Below are positions 12,001 through 23,800 of a DNA stretch of 64,000 nucleotides, piece by piece. Each line of letters opens with the position of its first letter. Position 1 is the stretch's first letter. The stretch spans positions 674,075 to 738,074 of the forward strand of contig NC_061816.1 in NCBI RefSeq assembly GCF_021462225.1, read 5' to 3'. This DNA comes from Girardinichthys multiradiatus (lineage: Eukaryota; Chordata; Actinopteri; Cyprinodontiformes; Goodeidae). A program made the position numbers and the translations under genes. The notes beneath the pieces are model-generated. The model searched no databases. It worked only from the letters and a program-made list of their open reading frames with translations, and was not told the DNA's origin.

Positions 12001-12767
12001 TGGGACGTTGGAAAATATTACAACGTTTAACCGGATTAATTACGATGTAACAAATAATTACGTGTTTAGGTTCTTCATTTTAATCATGTTCTGGACTTTT
12101 TTCATCCGTATGTTGTTTTATTCTAGATTTAACTTCATTGTTTATTGATAGAATTAAAGTTCCGGTTCTTTTCGCTCTGTGGTTCTCAAACTGTGGTACC
12201 GGTTCCCCTCGTGGTACTCTGGCTGCGTTCAGAGGTTCTCTGGTACCTCTGAAGGATGAACCTGGATCTGGGAAAGCCCTCAAACCCAGTTCAGAAAGGG
12301 AATAAATAGTAATAACACTCCAACTAATTGAGAGAGACCAATTAACCTTCCAGTCATGCTTTAGGACCGTGGGAGGAAGCTGGAGAACCTGAACAGAACC
12401 CAGACTAGTCTGGTATTTGAACCCAGGACACAGTGATGACAATGTTCCATATTAGGTCACGTTTCAGTCACTAACCTCTATGTGTTTCTTATTGAGGCGG
12501 TAAAAACATTTAACAGCTTATAAAGATGGTAAAAATATGAAACATAAAGACCAAAATGCTTATCTGGACCCGATATGTTCGGAGGGAGGATTGTTAGACG
12601 GACGTTCTGAACCCTTCATTTACTGTCAGCCTGAGTTATTGATCAGCTGTAATGTATTAATGTCAGCTTGATCAGAACCAGAATGTAATGTATTAATCAG
12701 CATCATTTGTTGGAGCAGGTTAGTCTGCTTTCAGAACCAGTAATCAGCAGCAGGTCTAGAAAAGGCT
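12001..12767. other. Intergenic, no gene seen
   Basis: This short gap separates the mid1ip1 promoter from the 3' end of tspan7. It has only small open frames without similarity. Confidence 0.5.
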
Positions 12768-12773
12768 TTTATT
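12768..12773 (-). terminator. Candidate poly(A) signal of tspan7
   Basis: AATAAA on the minus strand, about 450 bp downstream of the tspan7 stop. It is a candidate only; ATTAAA-like hexamers also lie nearer the stop, around 12860. Confidence 0.3.
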
Positions 12774-13217
12774 CTGAAGGAGCTGATCAGGTGAGAGTCT
12801 GAAGGTAAGACTGTTGTAAACAGGAAGGCTTTATGACTTCATCACTTTAAACAATATGGCTTTAATGAAACAACAGAGTAGGATTTATCAGCTCCAGACT
12901 TCCACAGAAAACATTGATTTTCTAAACATACGCAGTAAAATGTTTGGTTTGGTTTTAATCCACCAATCACACCTGCTGTTTGTTCAAACACAGTCCATAT
13001 AGATATATAATGTGCACATGAAACCAATCAGAGACAAACCAGCATCATAAAACACAGAATAAATACAACAGTAATGAAAAGACGTGTGTTTCTGCAGGTT
13101 TCCATGGTGACGGCCATCCTCATGTGATGTCTAAGAGACAGAAAACAGCAGATGGAGGTCAGACAACAGGCTTCCGCATACGGCAGGTGAAGGAAACACA
13201 TATGTTCAGCTCACCTG

Positions 13218-16200
13218 TCAGACCATCTCATACTGGTTGGTAGTGATGAAGTAGGACAAGGTGCAGGCCAGAGACACCCCGATGACCTGAGACAGAACAG
13301 GTTCATTAGACCCACTGAGCTCACACTAATGTTTCTACCACAGTATTAATAATAGAGCTCCACTCAGCAGGCTGAATGATGGAGAAGATCAGGTGAGTTC
13401 AGTGCCTGAGAGAAGGCGATGCCAAAGGTCACTCCAGCAATGATTCCCATGTTGCTCTCTATGAAGGACACCACCAAGTCATAACAGCCCTGCAGAGACG
13501 GAGAGAGAGACAGCTCTTCAATCTGTCTGTCTGTCCAAATAGAAATCACACAATAACTAAATTAGGACGTTACGTTGCTCGTTGGGGTTTTCTTGCTACA
13601 TATTGTATTCTATTATTGTTTCTACACACTTTTTGTTGGGGTATCACAGAAAATATCTGGACATGCTTGAAGAGACTGTGTAGACATGACAATGTAAGGT
13701 AACAAAGATCAGCATTTTAAACAACACATAACTAAATGCTTGATTTATGAAACCTGTCCATATTCATCTTAAGTTTATCAGAAGTGTTGCTTACATGTTA
13801 TTTTGTTATTTAATCATCTCCAATCAGAATATTTCTGTGTGTCACAGCAGCCGGTGTATAAATGTAAGCTCCTGACCTGTCTGTAGACTTTGCGTGCAGC
13901 CAGAGTTGCATTCTTTAGATCTGCTTTGCTGCACTCAACGAAACTAACACAGCAGCTGGCAGGAATACCGCTGGCTGGAAAATACACACTGCTGAACCAG
14001 CTGGTGTAGTTTTGAACTCCGCAGCAGTGCAACTGTAAAGAAACACCCACAGAAAACAAAACCAAAGTCTGATTCTGTTTCAGATTATCTTACACACAGA
14101 TTAGTGCATCATCTGCATATCATCAGATCTGCAGAGCAGGAAGCTTGAATGGCAGGAATGGTGAAGCATCTTTAACTGATAAACATGAATGTTTTTCTTC
14201 AAAAATAACAGGCTAGACGAAAAAATGATTAAAAACTGGAAACCAAAACGGTCAGAGAAATGGACCCTGAGGGATGTCACGACCATCCTAGGATTTTAGG
14301 GTAAGATGTAGTATTGTTCTCATGTTTGTGCCTAAAATAGAGAAAGGAACTGAGATTAAACAGCATGATACTTACTTTGTGCTGGACGTCATCCACGGCC
14401 ATGCTCCGTTCATCGTATCCGTTGTACCACATCACAGCTTCAGTCAACGAAGTTAAAAAGGTTCCTTTAATCTGACCACACAGAACTGTTCGGTTTCATT
14501 TCTCTACTAGGAGGTTTATTATGTGGACGATGGTGAATGAAACAGAAAGTTTTCAGACCTCGTGACGAAAGATGAACCCGGAGATTCCAGCGATGAGTTC
14601 CGTCATGAAGACCAGAGACAAAAACACAGCATACTGAGAAGAAGACAGAGGTCAGAGGTCAAGATTAGAGAAGCTGGTTCCAACAATCAAGTCAGTGTAG
14701 GATCACTGTCAGGGTTCAATCTCAGAGGAAACATAGAAACTTAAACAATTCAGAAACATGGGCAGCAACAGACATGACCTCCCACCAGTTTTAGCATCCA
14801 GGGGTGACCCTTGCAGGTGGCGAAGCAGCCAAACAATCCGAACAGGATGATGGTGGCGCCGGTACCGATGAGTGCGTACGGAGCGTTGGAGGAGCTGCTC
14901 GAGAGCAGCAGCATGTAGGGTCCCAACATAAACTTCCACCATAATCCCACCGACAGTAGGACCGCACCTGTCACCTGAGGGGGAGGAGCCAGCGGTTAAA
15001 CTGACAGCCAATCACATATTCTCAGATAAACTCGAGTAATCAATTAAACCCAGACACCAAGGGGTTCAGGTGACCACTGCAGACATTTCATGTTAAAGGT
15101 GATTCATCAAATCCAGAACCAGTTCTGAACCTTGAAGGCCCAACTGGGTCCAAGTTTCAACCATAATGCTGTTGATTTGAGACAAAGGGTCAATCTGACC
15201 AGAACACCTGTACGCCAGCAAACCGTTGACTCGTCCTGCAGGCAGTTGAAACTCAACATCTTCCTGATGATCAGAGCTGCAGATGGACTGAATCACAGGA
15301 AGGAGCCGTGATTCAGCAGCACATGACTGAATGTGGACGCCGGCAGTGAAGTGACAAAGTGACAAACAGACGAGAAGAGATGCTCACATCAGTGTCCTGA
15401 GAGACACAGAGCTGCAAACATCTCACCTGTTGACTTAACAACATTCATAACCAGAGAGATATACCTCAAATATGACTATATCACTTTATGTAGGTGGAAC
15501 TTACATCACTTCCTTCAAAATGTAACTTTTCACCCTGAAGTTACATCTGGAACCAGTTGTATTCTACATGTTTTAACGGTGAACATGTTGTAAATCAGGA
15601 AGGCAGCCTGACCAGACGTAGGGTTGATATACTGAAGTCGGTTTGTCAGCACCGTTTACCAGGATGTGAATCAGAGGAGCTGCAGGATGGAGGAAGAATG
15701 AAGGTAAATGGAGGAGGAGGTGTCTTCTGCTCTTTGCTGCAGCGTCTCAGTCAGTGGAGCTGTGATGTTGAAACACCAGGCAGCTGATCACAGACGATGT
15801 TTCTAAAGCAGATTGTATCTGAGGAGATCAAATCTGATCCGATTCGCTCCAACTATCAAAGGAATGTTTCAGTCTGCGCCTCATCACCGTATAATGTGTG
15901 TTTCATGGTTTTCTCTCATTACTCGTCTGGAAAAATGTCTGAGAAAGGTCCAAGCAAACAGAACCCAACTTTAGAACAGGCTGTGAGGAACCTAAAATCA
16001 GCTCCAGAACTTAGAGCAGCTTCTGCAGACAGTTCTGGTTTGAGGAACAAGCAAAGCAGACCCAGACCATCACACTACCACCACCATGTTTGACTGTTAT
16101 TATGGAGGTCTCATCAGTCCATAGAATGGTTTCCTAAAGTCTTAGAGATCCTCAAGATGTTTCTGGTAAATGTGAGACGGGTGCTGATGTTCGTTTGGGT

Positions 16201-17906
16201 CAGCAGTCGTTCTGGCCCCAGTACTCTCCTATGGAGGACATTTTTGGCCAGTCTCTCTTTCTTATTGTTGAATCATGACCTCTGACCTTAAGAGCTCTAG
16301 ATGCTGTTCTGTAGTCTTCTGTGACCTCCTGGATGAGTCATTTTGGTAGGTCAGCCTCTCCTGAGAAAATTCTCCATTGCTCCATGTTTTCTCCATAATT
16401 GTGGTTCCGACTGTGGTTCTCTGGAGTCCCAAAGCCTTAGAACTGGATCTGGAACCCTCTCCAGTCTGACTTCAATTAGATTGTTTCTCATCTGTTCTAG
16501 AATTTGTTTGGATCGGGACATGAAGCATTTCTTTGGGATCTTTTAGCCTACTTCATGTTGTCAGACAGGTTCTGTTTAAGTGATTTCTGGGAGTAGGAGT
16601 GAAATCATGGCTAGTAAATGTGGTTTAGTCACAGTTAATTCATGAAGGGGTAATTACTAGAACCACACAGAACCAGGCCGGTTTGGACTTTTAACACAGC
16701 TTTTAGTTTTTACTCCGGTTATCTCTGACTTAAACCTCAGTTTAATGATCTGAAACATTTAAGTGAAATCTGTAAAGGGGGTAAATACTTCATCACAACT
16801 CTGAACTTCCGGAACATACTAAGTTCAGGGTACCGACCCAACCGGGTTGAGCAGAGTCAATGAGGCCAAATGCTAACCCCACCACAGAAGGTGTTTGTTT
16901 TGGACTGTTTCAGTTGAGGTTGGAGGTCTTTTTAAACTGGTTTGTGTCCAGTAAATAGAAAGGTCTATCTTCTTTGGGTTTTAGTGAGAAATGGACCGGT
17001 TTACTCCAAACGATGAGTGGTCAAACATAATGTCCTCCAGCTGAGGAACCCAACAATAAAGAATCAGTCAGTCCATATAATGAAAATCTTCTAGAAAACA
17101 AATATGGCCGACACATGAAGACGTCCTTCCTGTTACTTTCCAGTTAGCAACACTCAGTTTAACCTGTGGCGCCACCTACTGACCACTCAGTCCAAAACTA
17201 AACTAGCTGATGGAAATCAGGTGAATGAGATCTTTTCTTTAAAGAGTCGGTCCATTTCAGGTTGGCTGGATTAATGGAACCATGGTGTTAGTAAGACAGG
17301 TCAGCACTGGGAGAACTGGGAATCAGCCACTTCTACACAACAGAACTGGGTTAAACAGAAATGGACCTTGTGCAGCGCCCCGAGAGGACTGAAGTTGGCT
17401 TTTTAAAAAGAATAAAAAAAAAAAAAACTCAACCAAAAACCAAGAGCAGAACCAGGACCCAGAACCAGAGCTGGGCCATCTGAAAATCAGGAGACTTTCA
17501 GCTGTTAAAGTGTTTGTTTCATTCCTGCTGTTTAACTCCTCTTCATTATCATGTTGCTGTGAGACCAGCAGCTTCCTCCTCATTCCTCAGTAAATGACCG
17601 ACCCTCGGATCTCCTCTAAGAGCTCCAACACCAGCTTTGATTCAAACCTGAAACATCTGCTGTTCAGATCAGGGCTCAACAAGGTTAGATAGCAGTAGGT
17701 GAGGTTAATGACGCTCAGCTCTTATCTGCCTGTAAAAAACAGGATTTACCTGCAGAAGAAGAAAAGTAAAGACTCACTGCTTCTCCCTCTGTGTGACAGA
17801 GGAGGAAGAGGAGGTTTCTCACCCAGAAGATGAAGGAGTAGAGCAGCAGCAGCATCTTCAGGAAGCAGATCACCGGTTTGGTCTCCATCCTCCTGGGAGC
17901 CATCAT
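13218..17906 (-). CDS. tspan7: Tetraspanin-7, complete, 7 coding exons
   Basis: Coding exons in transcript order: 17906-17823, 14974-14786, 14633-14559, 14471-14376, 14032-13877, 13489-13406, 13286-13218. They sum to 753 nt (250 aa plus stop) against 249 aa in human, with closed phases. The N-terminus MMAPRRMETKPVICFLK and C-terminus TTNQYEMV are diagnostic of TSPAN7. Four membrane segments are visible: YSFIFWVTGAVLL (exons 1-2), GTGATIILFGLFGCFA (exon 2), FLSLVFMTELIAGISGF (exon 3) and GIIAGVTFGIAFSQ (exons 6-7). The large extracellular loop holds the CCG motif (HCCGVQNY), a second CC and a GCYD cysteine. TSPAN7 organises membrane microdomains and in neurons binds PICK1 and regulates AMPA-receptor trafficking; human loss causes X-linked intellectual disability. 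Intron 1 is about 2.8 kb and carries transposon debris. Intron 6 uses a GC donor. TSPAN6 is the nearest alternative, but the METKPVI start favours TSPAN7. Confidence 0.94.
13287..13405 (-). other. tspan7: GC-AG intron 6 of tspan7
   Basis: Exon 6 ends GCCTTCTCTCAG, matching the human exon end AFSQ, and is followed by GCACTG rather than GT. There is no in-phase GT donor nearby. The acceptor is normal (CTGTCTCAG|GTCATC), and joining restores the conserved AFSQ-VIG sequence in phase 0. Confidence 0.75.
16030..16810 (-). mobile_element. Dead Tc1/mariner-like transposon
   Basis: On the minus strand the sequence from about 16520 reads as a decayed Tc1-like transposase N-terminus (MSRSKQILEQMR), then remnants of the helix-turn-helix part. 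Near 16060-16090 the catalytic-domain motif 'KHGGGSVMVW' is recognisable as its complement (CCACCACCATGTTTGACTG). Frameshifts and stops are frequent, so it is inactive. It sits in the first intron of tspan7. The flank near 16740-16790 resembles the untranslated end of such elements. Exact inverted-repeat termini were not resolved. Confidence 0.65.
17169..17182 (-). promoter_or_regulatory. CTCF-like motif, one mismatch
   Basis: On the minus strand this reads TCAGTAGGTGGCGC, differing from the CTCF core only at the first base. It lies in tspan7 intron 1, about 640 bp downstream of coding exon 1. Confidence 0.45.
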
Positions 17907-17997
17907 CTATCTGACTTCAACTGGACTCCTGCTCCTCTTTCTCTGTCTTTGTATCAGGCGAGGAAGACTCTCTGAGGTAATCCTGAGGAATCAAACA

Positions 17998-18011
17998 GCG
18001 CCCTCTGTTGG
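17998..18011 (-). promoter_or_regulatory. CTCF-like motif, one mismatch
   Basis: On the minus strand this reads CCAACAGAGGGCGC. The only departure from the CTCF core is A at position 4. It is about 90 bp upstream of the tspan7 start codon, a typical promoter-proximal position. Confidence 0.4.
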
Positions 18012-18599
18012 ATGAAACAATCACTGCAACATCCTCAATAAAGTGATGTTTTTCTGCATGTTTTCAGGATCAGTTTAGTAAAACGTTATTTTTCACAGAT
18101 TTTACAGGCTGGTTCTGGATCAGTTTGAGTTGTGTGTCAAAGCACCTAAACGTGTGAATATTCTGAGTATCTGTGGTGGTTTTGGGTGGGTCCGGTGGGG
18201 GGGGGGGCCCTCACCTCCATGTAAATTTTGTGGTCAGAGTGTGAAGTATGATGGTCACATGGCAGCGAGCGGAGCTGCACGCCTGCTTCATGCTTCACCT
18301 CCAGCTTCAGGCTGCTTCTACAAACGTCTGGTTTGGGAGTTTCCCTTCAGTCAGACAGAAAACCACCAACATCGCAGATGAACCGCCTGATGTTCTGTAG
18401 CAGTTCTGAGTCACGGCATTAAAGCAGATGTATGGTGTCGGTTTGGTGGACAGGTTCCATGAGGTCCTGTAGAGACACCCCAACAGGAGCTTTAAAGTCC
18501 GGTTTCTAGATTTTGTCAGAATTATACAAACATCAGGATTCACATTTCTGTTTCTGACAGATCCAGTCAGAAACAAAAACCCAATAAATCTTTAAAGCC

Positions 18600-18900
18600 C
18601 AAACCCGTTTGGATCTGTGACCGGGACCATTGTCCTGTTGGATCACCGACTGCGTCAACAATTTTAAGGTAGTGATTGTACACTTTACCCAACGCCTCAC
18701 TACCTCTGGCAGGGAAATAGACCCACAGCATCATGCTGCCACCACCATGCTCTACAACTGGGACAGGACAGAGTTCTAAGCCTCATTTTGATTCCTCCCA
18801 ACATTCTTCTTGTCATTGTCGCAATCAGCTCAGCTTTGGTCCACTAAACCTTTCTTCAGAAGACCTTTAGCTAGAAGCAGGGACTTCTCTCTTCTTCTGT
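18600..18900 (-). mobile_element. Tc1/mariner-like fragment
   Basis: The complement of the transposase glycine motif is recognisable in ACAGCATCATGCTGCCACC near 18725-18745. Flanking text resembles dead Tc1-type copies elsewhere in fish genomes. No open frame survives and the edges are approximate. Confidence 0.45.
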
Positions 18901-19179
18901 TGCTGCAGCAGAATCTTGTCATTAACTGAGATCCGGTGAAGCAATAACTGGACACGAGTTCTGAGTGAGAAGACTTTCATTATTGGAGTCAGAGAGATGT
19001 GGAGGATGTCATATGTCCTGCAGCATGAATTTCCCAGAAAACATCTGACACAGCTTGATGTTTGCCCTGGGTGGTCTTTGGTCAGGAGACAGATGAAGTA
19101 GCTGTCGGTGCATCCGTCACACTGAACACAGATTCAGCCTCAGAAACATCATTCTTTTACAAGATTGGGTCTAAAATGC

Positions 19180-19560
19180 GTTAATTATTACAACCCAGCT
19201 TAAAACTGATGTTACTGTGGAGAGACACGCTGATGTTCCAGCAGCGTCCAGTCATGACAGCGTTGACCCTTGATGGAGGTTGGACCCAGAGCAATCGTCC
19301 CAAACACACAGGCTAACTGGTTCTGAGTTGGATAAAACAGGCTGACATTAAACTTCTGGAATGAGCCTAACTTCAGTCCCATTTGAAATTTCTGGACTAT
19401 GATTAGAAGCAGGTTCTGCTCCTAGAAACAAACCCAATCTGTCTAGAAGAGCTGTCAAACACCTGCCAGAATCATCTCAGAAGGCTGGTTGAGGTGCAAC
19501 CTCCTGAGATATTTCAACCAATATTAAAGGGGGTGTATGAGTATATTTGAGCCTGTAGCG
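19180..19560 (+). mobile_element. Tc1/mariner-like 3' fragment
   Basis: On the plus strand around 19285-19310 the phrase CAATCGTCCCAAACACAC corresponds to the decayed 'NDPKHT' block of Tc1 transposases. The following text (GTCCCATTTGAAA) corresponds to the 'NPIE' block. The segment ends in an AAGGGGGTGTATGAGTA tail typical of such elements. It is inactive, and its orientation is opposite to the neighbouring fragment, so it is a separate insertion or an inverted piece. Confidence 0.45.
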
Positions 19561-20670
19561 TTGACCCAGACATCATAGAACCCAGTGTTGTTAAAATCCT
19601 TGTAGATGTCTGTTAGATAATCACTCCACCGTGCACAAAATCAATCAGACCAGTGGAGGGAATCAGCTGAGCAGCACCGTGGAGACATGTTCCTGTGGGG
19701 GTGGTGGTCCAGAGGTGGTTCCATGCCCTCTTTAAGCATCAAACAGAACCCATCAGAACTGTAGGTTCTGGTGGAGTTCTGGAAAGCTTCAAACTTCAGA
19801 AGTTGGTTGATCAATAAAGTCTAAATGTCCAGTTAAACCAAAGGAGATGTGTTTAACAGTAGGATCCTGGTGGGGGCGCTGTTGAGCTTTAACACTGAGC
19901 TGGTGGAGGTACTATCCCAGTAGTGAACTGGGTGGAATAAAACCAGTCAAGCATGTCTGGACATTGTGTCCATCTCTGAATGTTTAGCATGTTAAAAAAA
20001 GCAAAAACAACAAATAAAAACAGGCCTACAGGAAGCCTACATCCCATAATTACCAGGTCTGTACAGGCTTTTGGGGATCTCCAACAAAAACACTCGCTAA
20101 CCTTTATACACAACATTTAAACCAAGTAGCTTCATGCTAACCTGCTGGTGCTAATAGATGTGCTAATTAGCTTACATGCAATGAGACGTTGCATTTCATG
20201 CACAGCCTCAGACCAAACCAGGCTACAGAGTTGTATAAAACAGTCACATATACACAGACATGTATGCTAGTAAACTGGTTGCCTGGGTTACGCTATCAGG
20301 AACACCTTATATGGTCACTGCAATCTGTTAACTGAAGGAAATGTGCTGACGTTTAAAAGATCTGACAAACTTTAAGCTGATTTGAAAGCAGTGAGGGGAG
20401 GACCTGACTGACAGCTGGAAGCAGGAAACTTTATAAGCCTAAAACCAGGGATTAAATCCATAAATTCATTTAAAAACTTCACTTGGAGCCTTTTTCATGT
20501 CTTGCATAGAAACCTCTTTCACTTTCATACAATATTTTCTGAAATGACAGCCCCCCCTGCAGGTCATAACATAAAATGCAGGTTTGTTCTGACCCTGTGC
20601 TGAGAGCTACACCGCTGTTGGAAAAATAAGACATAGATGGACACTCAAACTGAAATAGGTTTCATAATGT

Positions 20671-20676
20671 TTTATT
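20671..20676 (-). terminator. Poly(A) signal of xdh
   Basis: AATAAA on the minus strand, 178 bp beyond the xdh stop codon. It is the first canonical hexamer downstream and gives a short, plausible 3' UTR. Confidence 0.6.
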
Positions 20677-20853
20677 CAGGGACAGTTAGAACATAAATTG
20701 GACGAGTGGCAGCAGCAGATATGAGTGAGTATAAAAATAATCCCAGAACCACAGAGCAGTTCATCACAATCAACCAGTAATCAGTGAGATGAGTTGGGTT
20801 AAACTAGGTGCTTCTGTGCTCCACAGGTTGATCAGCAACAGCTGCTTCCTCTG

Positions 20854-23800
20854 CTACACCTGTACAGACCAGGGGCTGAAGGTTCCTGGCTCAGCAGGAG
20901 GACACTGGAAGGAAACCAGCAGAGACCCAGAATAAAACAAACAGAATCATAAGAGTTTTTATCTCGGTGACAGTAAAAAATGAAAGCTTCTTGTACCAGT
21001 TTGGTGAACTGGTCACAACAAGCGTTGCGGATCCTTTCGGCAGAAGCTGGGCTGTCCAGCCTAAAAGGTCCCGTCATTCCTGACTCCGCCCTAGCGGCTC
21101 TGATGGCGTCCTTGATGGCATAGAAAACAGACGACGCCAGGAAGAGAGGAGGCTCACCCACCGCCTGATTGAGATAAAATGTGGTTAAAAAGTCTTACCC
21201 TACATGAGAGCGGTGATGTTTCTGTCTGCAGAGTCAGGGATGTTACCCTGGAGGCAAAGATGGCCTTATCATTGGGAGCATCACGGAGCAGCGACACAGT
21301 GAGCTGAGTGGGAATGTCACCAAAGGCTGGAATCTTATAGGAACCAGGACCCCTAGTGAGGAGGACCCCCTGTGGGGAATAATGGAGCTCCTCCAGAGTG
21401 AAGAGGCCCTGACCCTGCATGAAGCCCCCCTCAACCTGCGTCCATAAGAGAACATTCAGACCAGAGGTTGGTGCTCCAAGTGAAACTGGCCACTATCAAC
21501 AACCACGGCAGACGGTTTAAAGACTAACCTGTCCGATGTCGATGGCTGGATTTAGACTGTGACCTACATCCATCACTATAGTGGTTCTCAAGTTCTGCCA
21601 CAGAAAATATGTAAAATAGTTAGTCTTCAGTTCATATGAAGCAGACTAAAAGAAATCTAAAAAAAAACTAAGAAATGTAAAATCAACATGGACTGTATTA
21701 ACTTTCCCATCTAAACCCATAGGGCCCGAATACACATCCCTGTGGAACACCCTGTAGGAGAATGTAATACTTTGCTTTAACTGTATTTGTGGATTTGGTT
21801 GGTGCACACCTTGTGAGCTCCAGTCAGACAGTCAATCTCCACCTCTGAACAAGCCACTCCGTAACTGTAGTAGTTGAAAACTCTGCCTGAGTTTGTATCA
21901 AAGCTGTAACCCAGATCTGGAGTCCTGAAGCAGCAAAGAAAAGCTGTAAAACTGTTTCAGTTTGATTAAACTCATAATAAAGCAACCACTGAATCTGAAA
22001 GCTCACTTGTAAAAGCCGTTTGCACTGAGGTTGACTCTGTCCAAGTAAGCAGCCTTCACCTATGAAACACAAACCGTTATCTATGGCTGACGTGGGATTG
22101 GGATATTTAATGACCCGAGTTGTTTAACTCATTTCAGTTGTTAAAACACTGGACTCTAGAAATAGAAAAAACATCACAGACCAAGATTGTGTGACGGCAA
22201 CGGTTCTACTCACCCAGTCCTCCCAAGATCCTTCAGGGTTCTTGGTCTTATACCGTTCCAGGCGCTTCAGCAGCGTCTCGCAGGCATTGTGCACGGCCGC
22301 CCCGTTGAGGTCAGAGGATGCAGAGGCAGCGGTGGGGCTGGAGTTAGCCACAGTGTTGGTGCTGGTCTCTGAGATGTAAATCTTTGAACAGGGAATACCC
22401 AGAACCCTGCTGGCTACCTGGAGACAATCCAGCATCCTTTTTTAGTTGGAAAGCATATGATGCAGTTTTCTGCAGTTCAACCTAGGTTATCCTGCAACAA
22501 ACTTATCGTCTTGCATGTTTTGCGATGTTAGAATTTATTTTGTAATTTTCTAATCACAGTAAGTTGCTGTTCTTATGATGGCCAGAAGGTGGGGCAATTC
22601 GTTTAAAAATGAGGTCAAACAACAGCTGAAAACGTGATAATTTGATCATTTCTGTCCATGTAAAGAGAAGTATGTATTAACAAGTTGTCTTTTCAGTTAT
22701 GTACCTGGACCATCTTGGTGTGGAGTCCCTGACCCATCTCAGTCCCTCCATGAGTCAACAACACAGAACCGTCTCTGTAGATGTGAACTAGAGCACCAGC
22801 CTAAAGACGAAGAACACCGAAGGTCAAACTAATTACACATAAACACCTTAGATTCCACTAAAAACCACCAGCAGATCATTGTCCAGCAGAGCGAACCTGA
22901 TTGAGGAAGGTGGCTGTAAAGCTGATGCCGAACTTTGTTGGCACTATTGCGAGTCCTCGTTTGGTCCACCGGTTCTGGCTAATACAAAAACACAAGAAGC
23001 TTGTTATGCACCACTTTATATCTGAACTTATTTGACTTTTTGCAGAATTAACATCAAGTTTGCCGGCAGGCATTATTGACACATAACAGTTTTGCATTTT
23101 AAGCAGCCTCTTTGATTTCTTTATCTTTCCTATCGGATGGTTTATGTCAAGAAATACCCCTAGGTGTGCCTCATCGGTTGCAAGTTGCTCTGTAAGAGAC
23201 ACCTGTCTGCTGTAAAGGTGGACAAGAGCTCAGATATGTTTGCTCAGGTCAGTTAGGCTCCTTCAGAAGTATCGTTTCTATAGGAAAGAGCTCTCCGTCT
23301 TAGAAGGTAAAAACATCCATCAGTCCAGCTGTTTTACTTGTCTGGTAACACGTTGTCAGTTTGGACCTGAAACTTTCCTTAAAATGAATTGACTTGAGAG
23401 TCTAAACGAGAAGTTTTACCTGTTAAAGAGATTGGCAGCAGCTTGCCGTTGTTCATATTCAGACCTTGAAAGACACTCGTCCCAGCAGCGATCCAGTGTG
23501 AGCCCATGCAGGACCTGGTTGTAGGGCGTTGACTCACCCTCTGAGTACAGGTTCAACCGCCGAACCTGCAGGGGAACAGACACACTGATTGGTCACTCCT
23601 ACACCAGAGTTCAGATGCTGGTATGTTTATTCATTTACATACCTCCTCAGCTGAGCAGCCCAGACTATGAGCCACATCTGTGATCCAGTTCTCAGCGACC
23701 ATCATTCCTTGTGGACCTCCAAAGCCCCTAAAGGCTGTGTTGGATGGCAGGTTAGTGCGACAAAGGAAGCCTTGGCCTCGCACGTTTGGTATACAGTATG

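Larger units (their letters stand above)
17907..20670. other. Intergenic between tspan7 and xdh
   Basis: About 2.8 kb that should include the tspan7 promoter and 5' UTR and the downstream flank of xdh. It contains a poly-G run (18198-18208), a CTCF-like motif (17998-18011) and Tc1-type debris at about 18600-18900 and 19180-19560. No additional gene is recognised. Confidence 0.55.
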
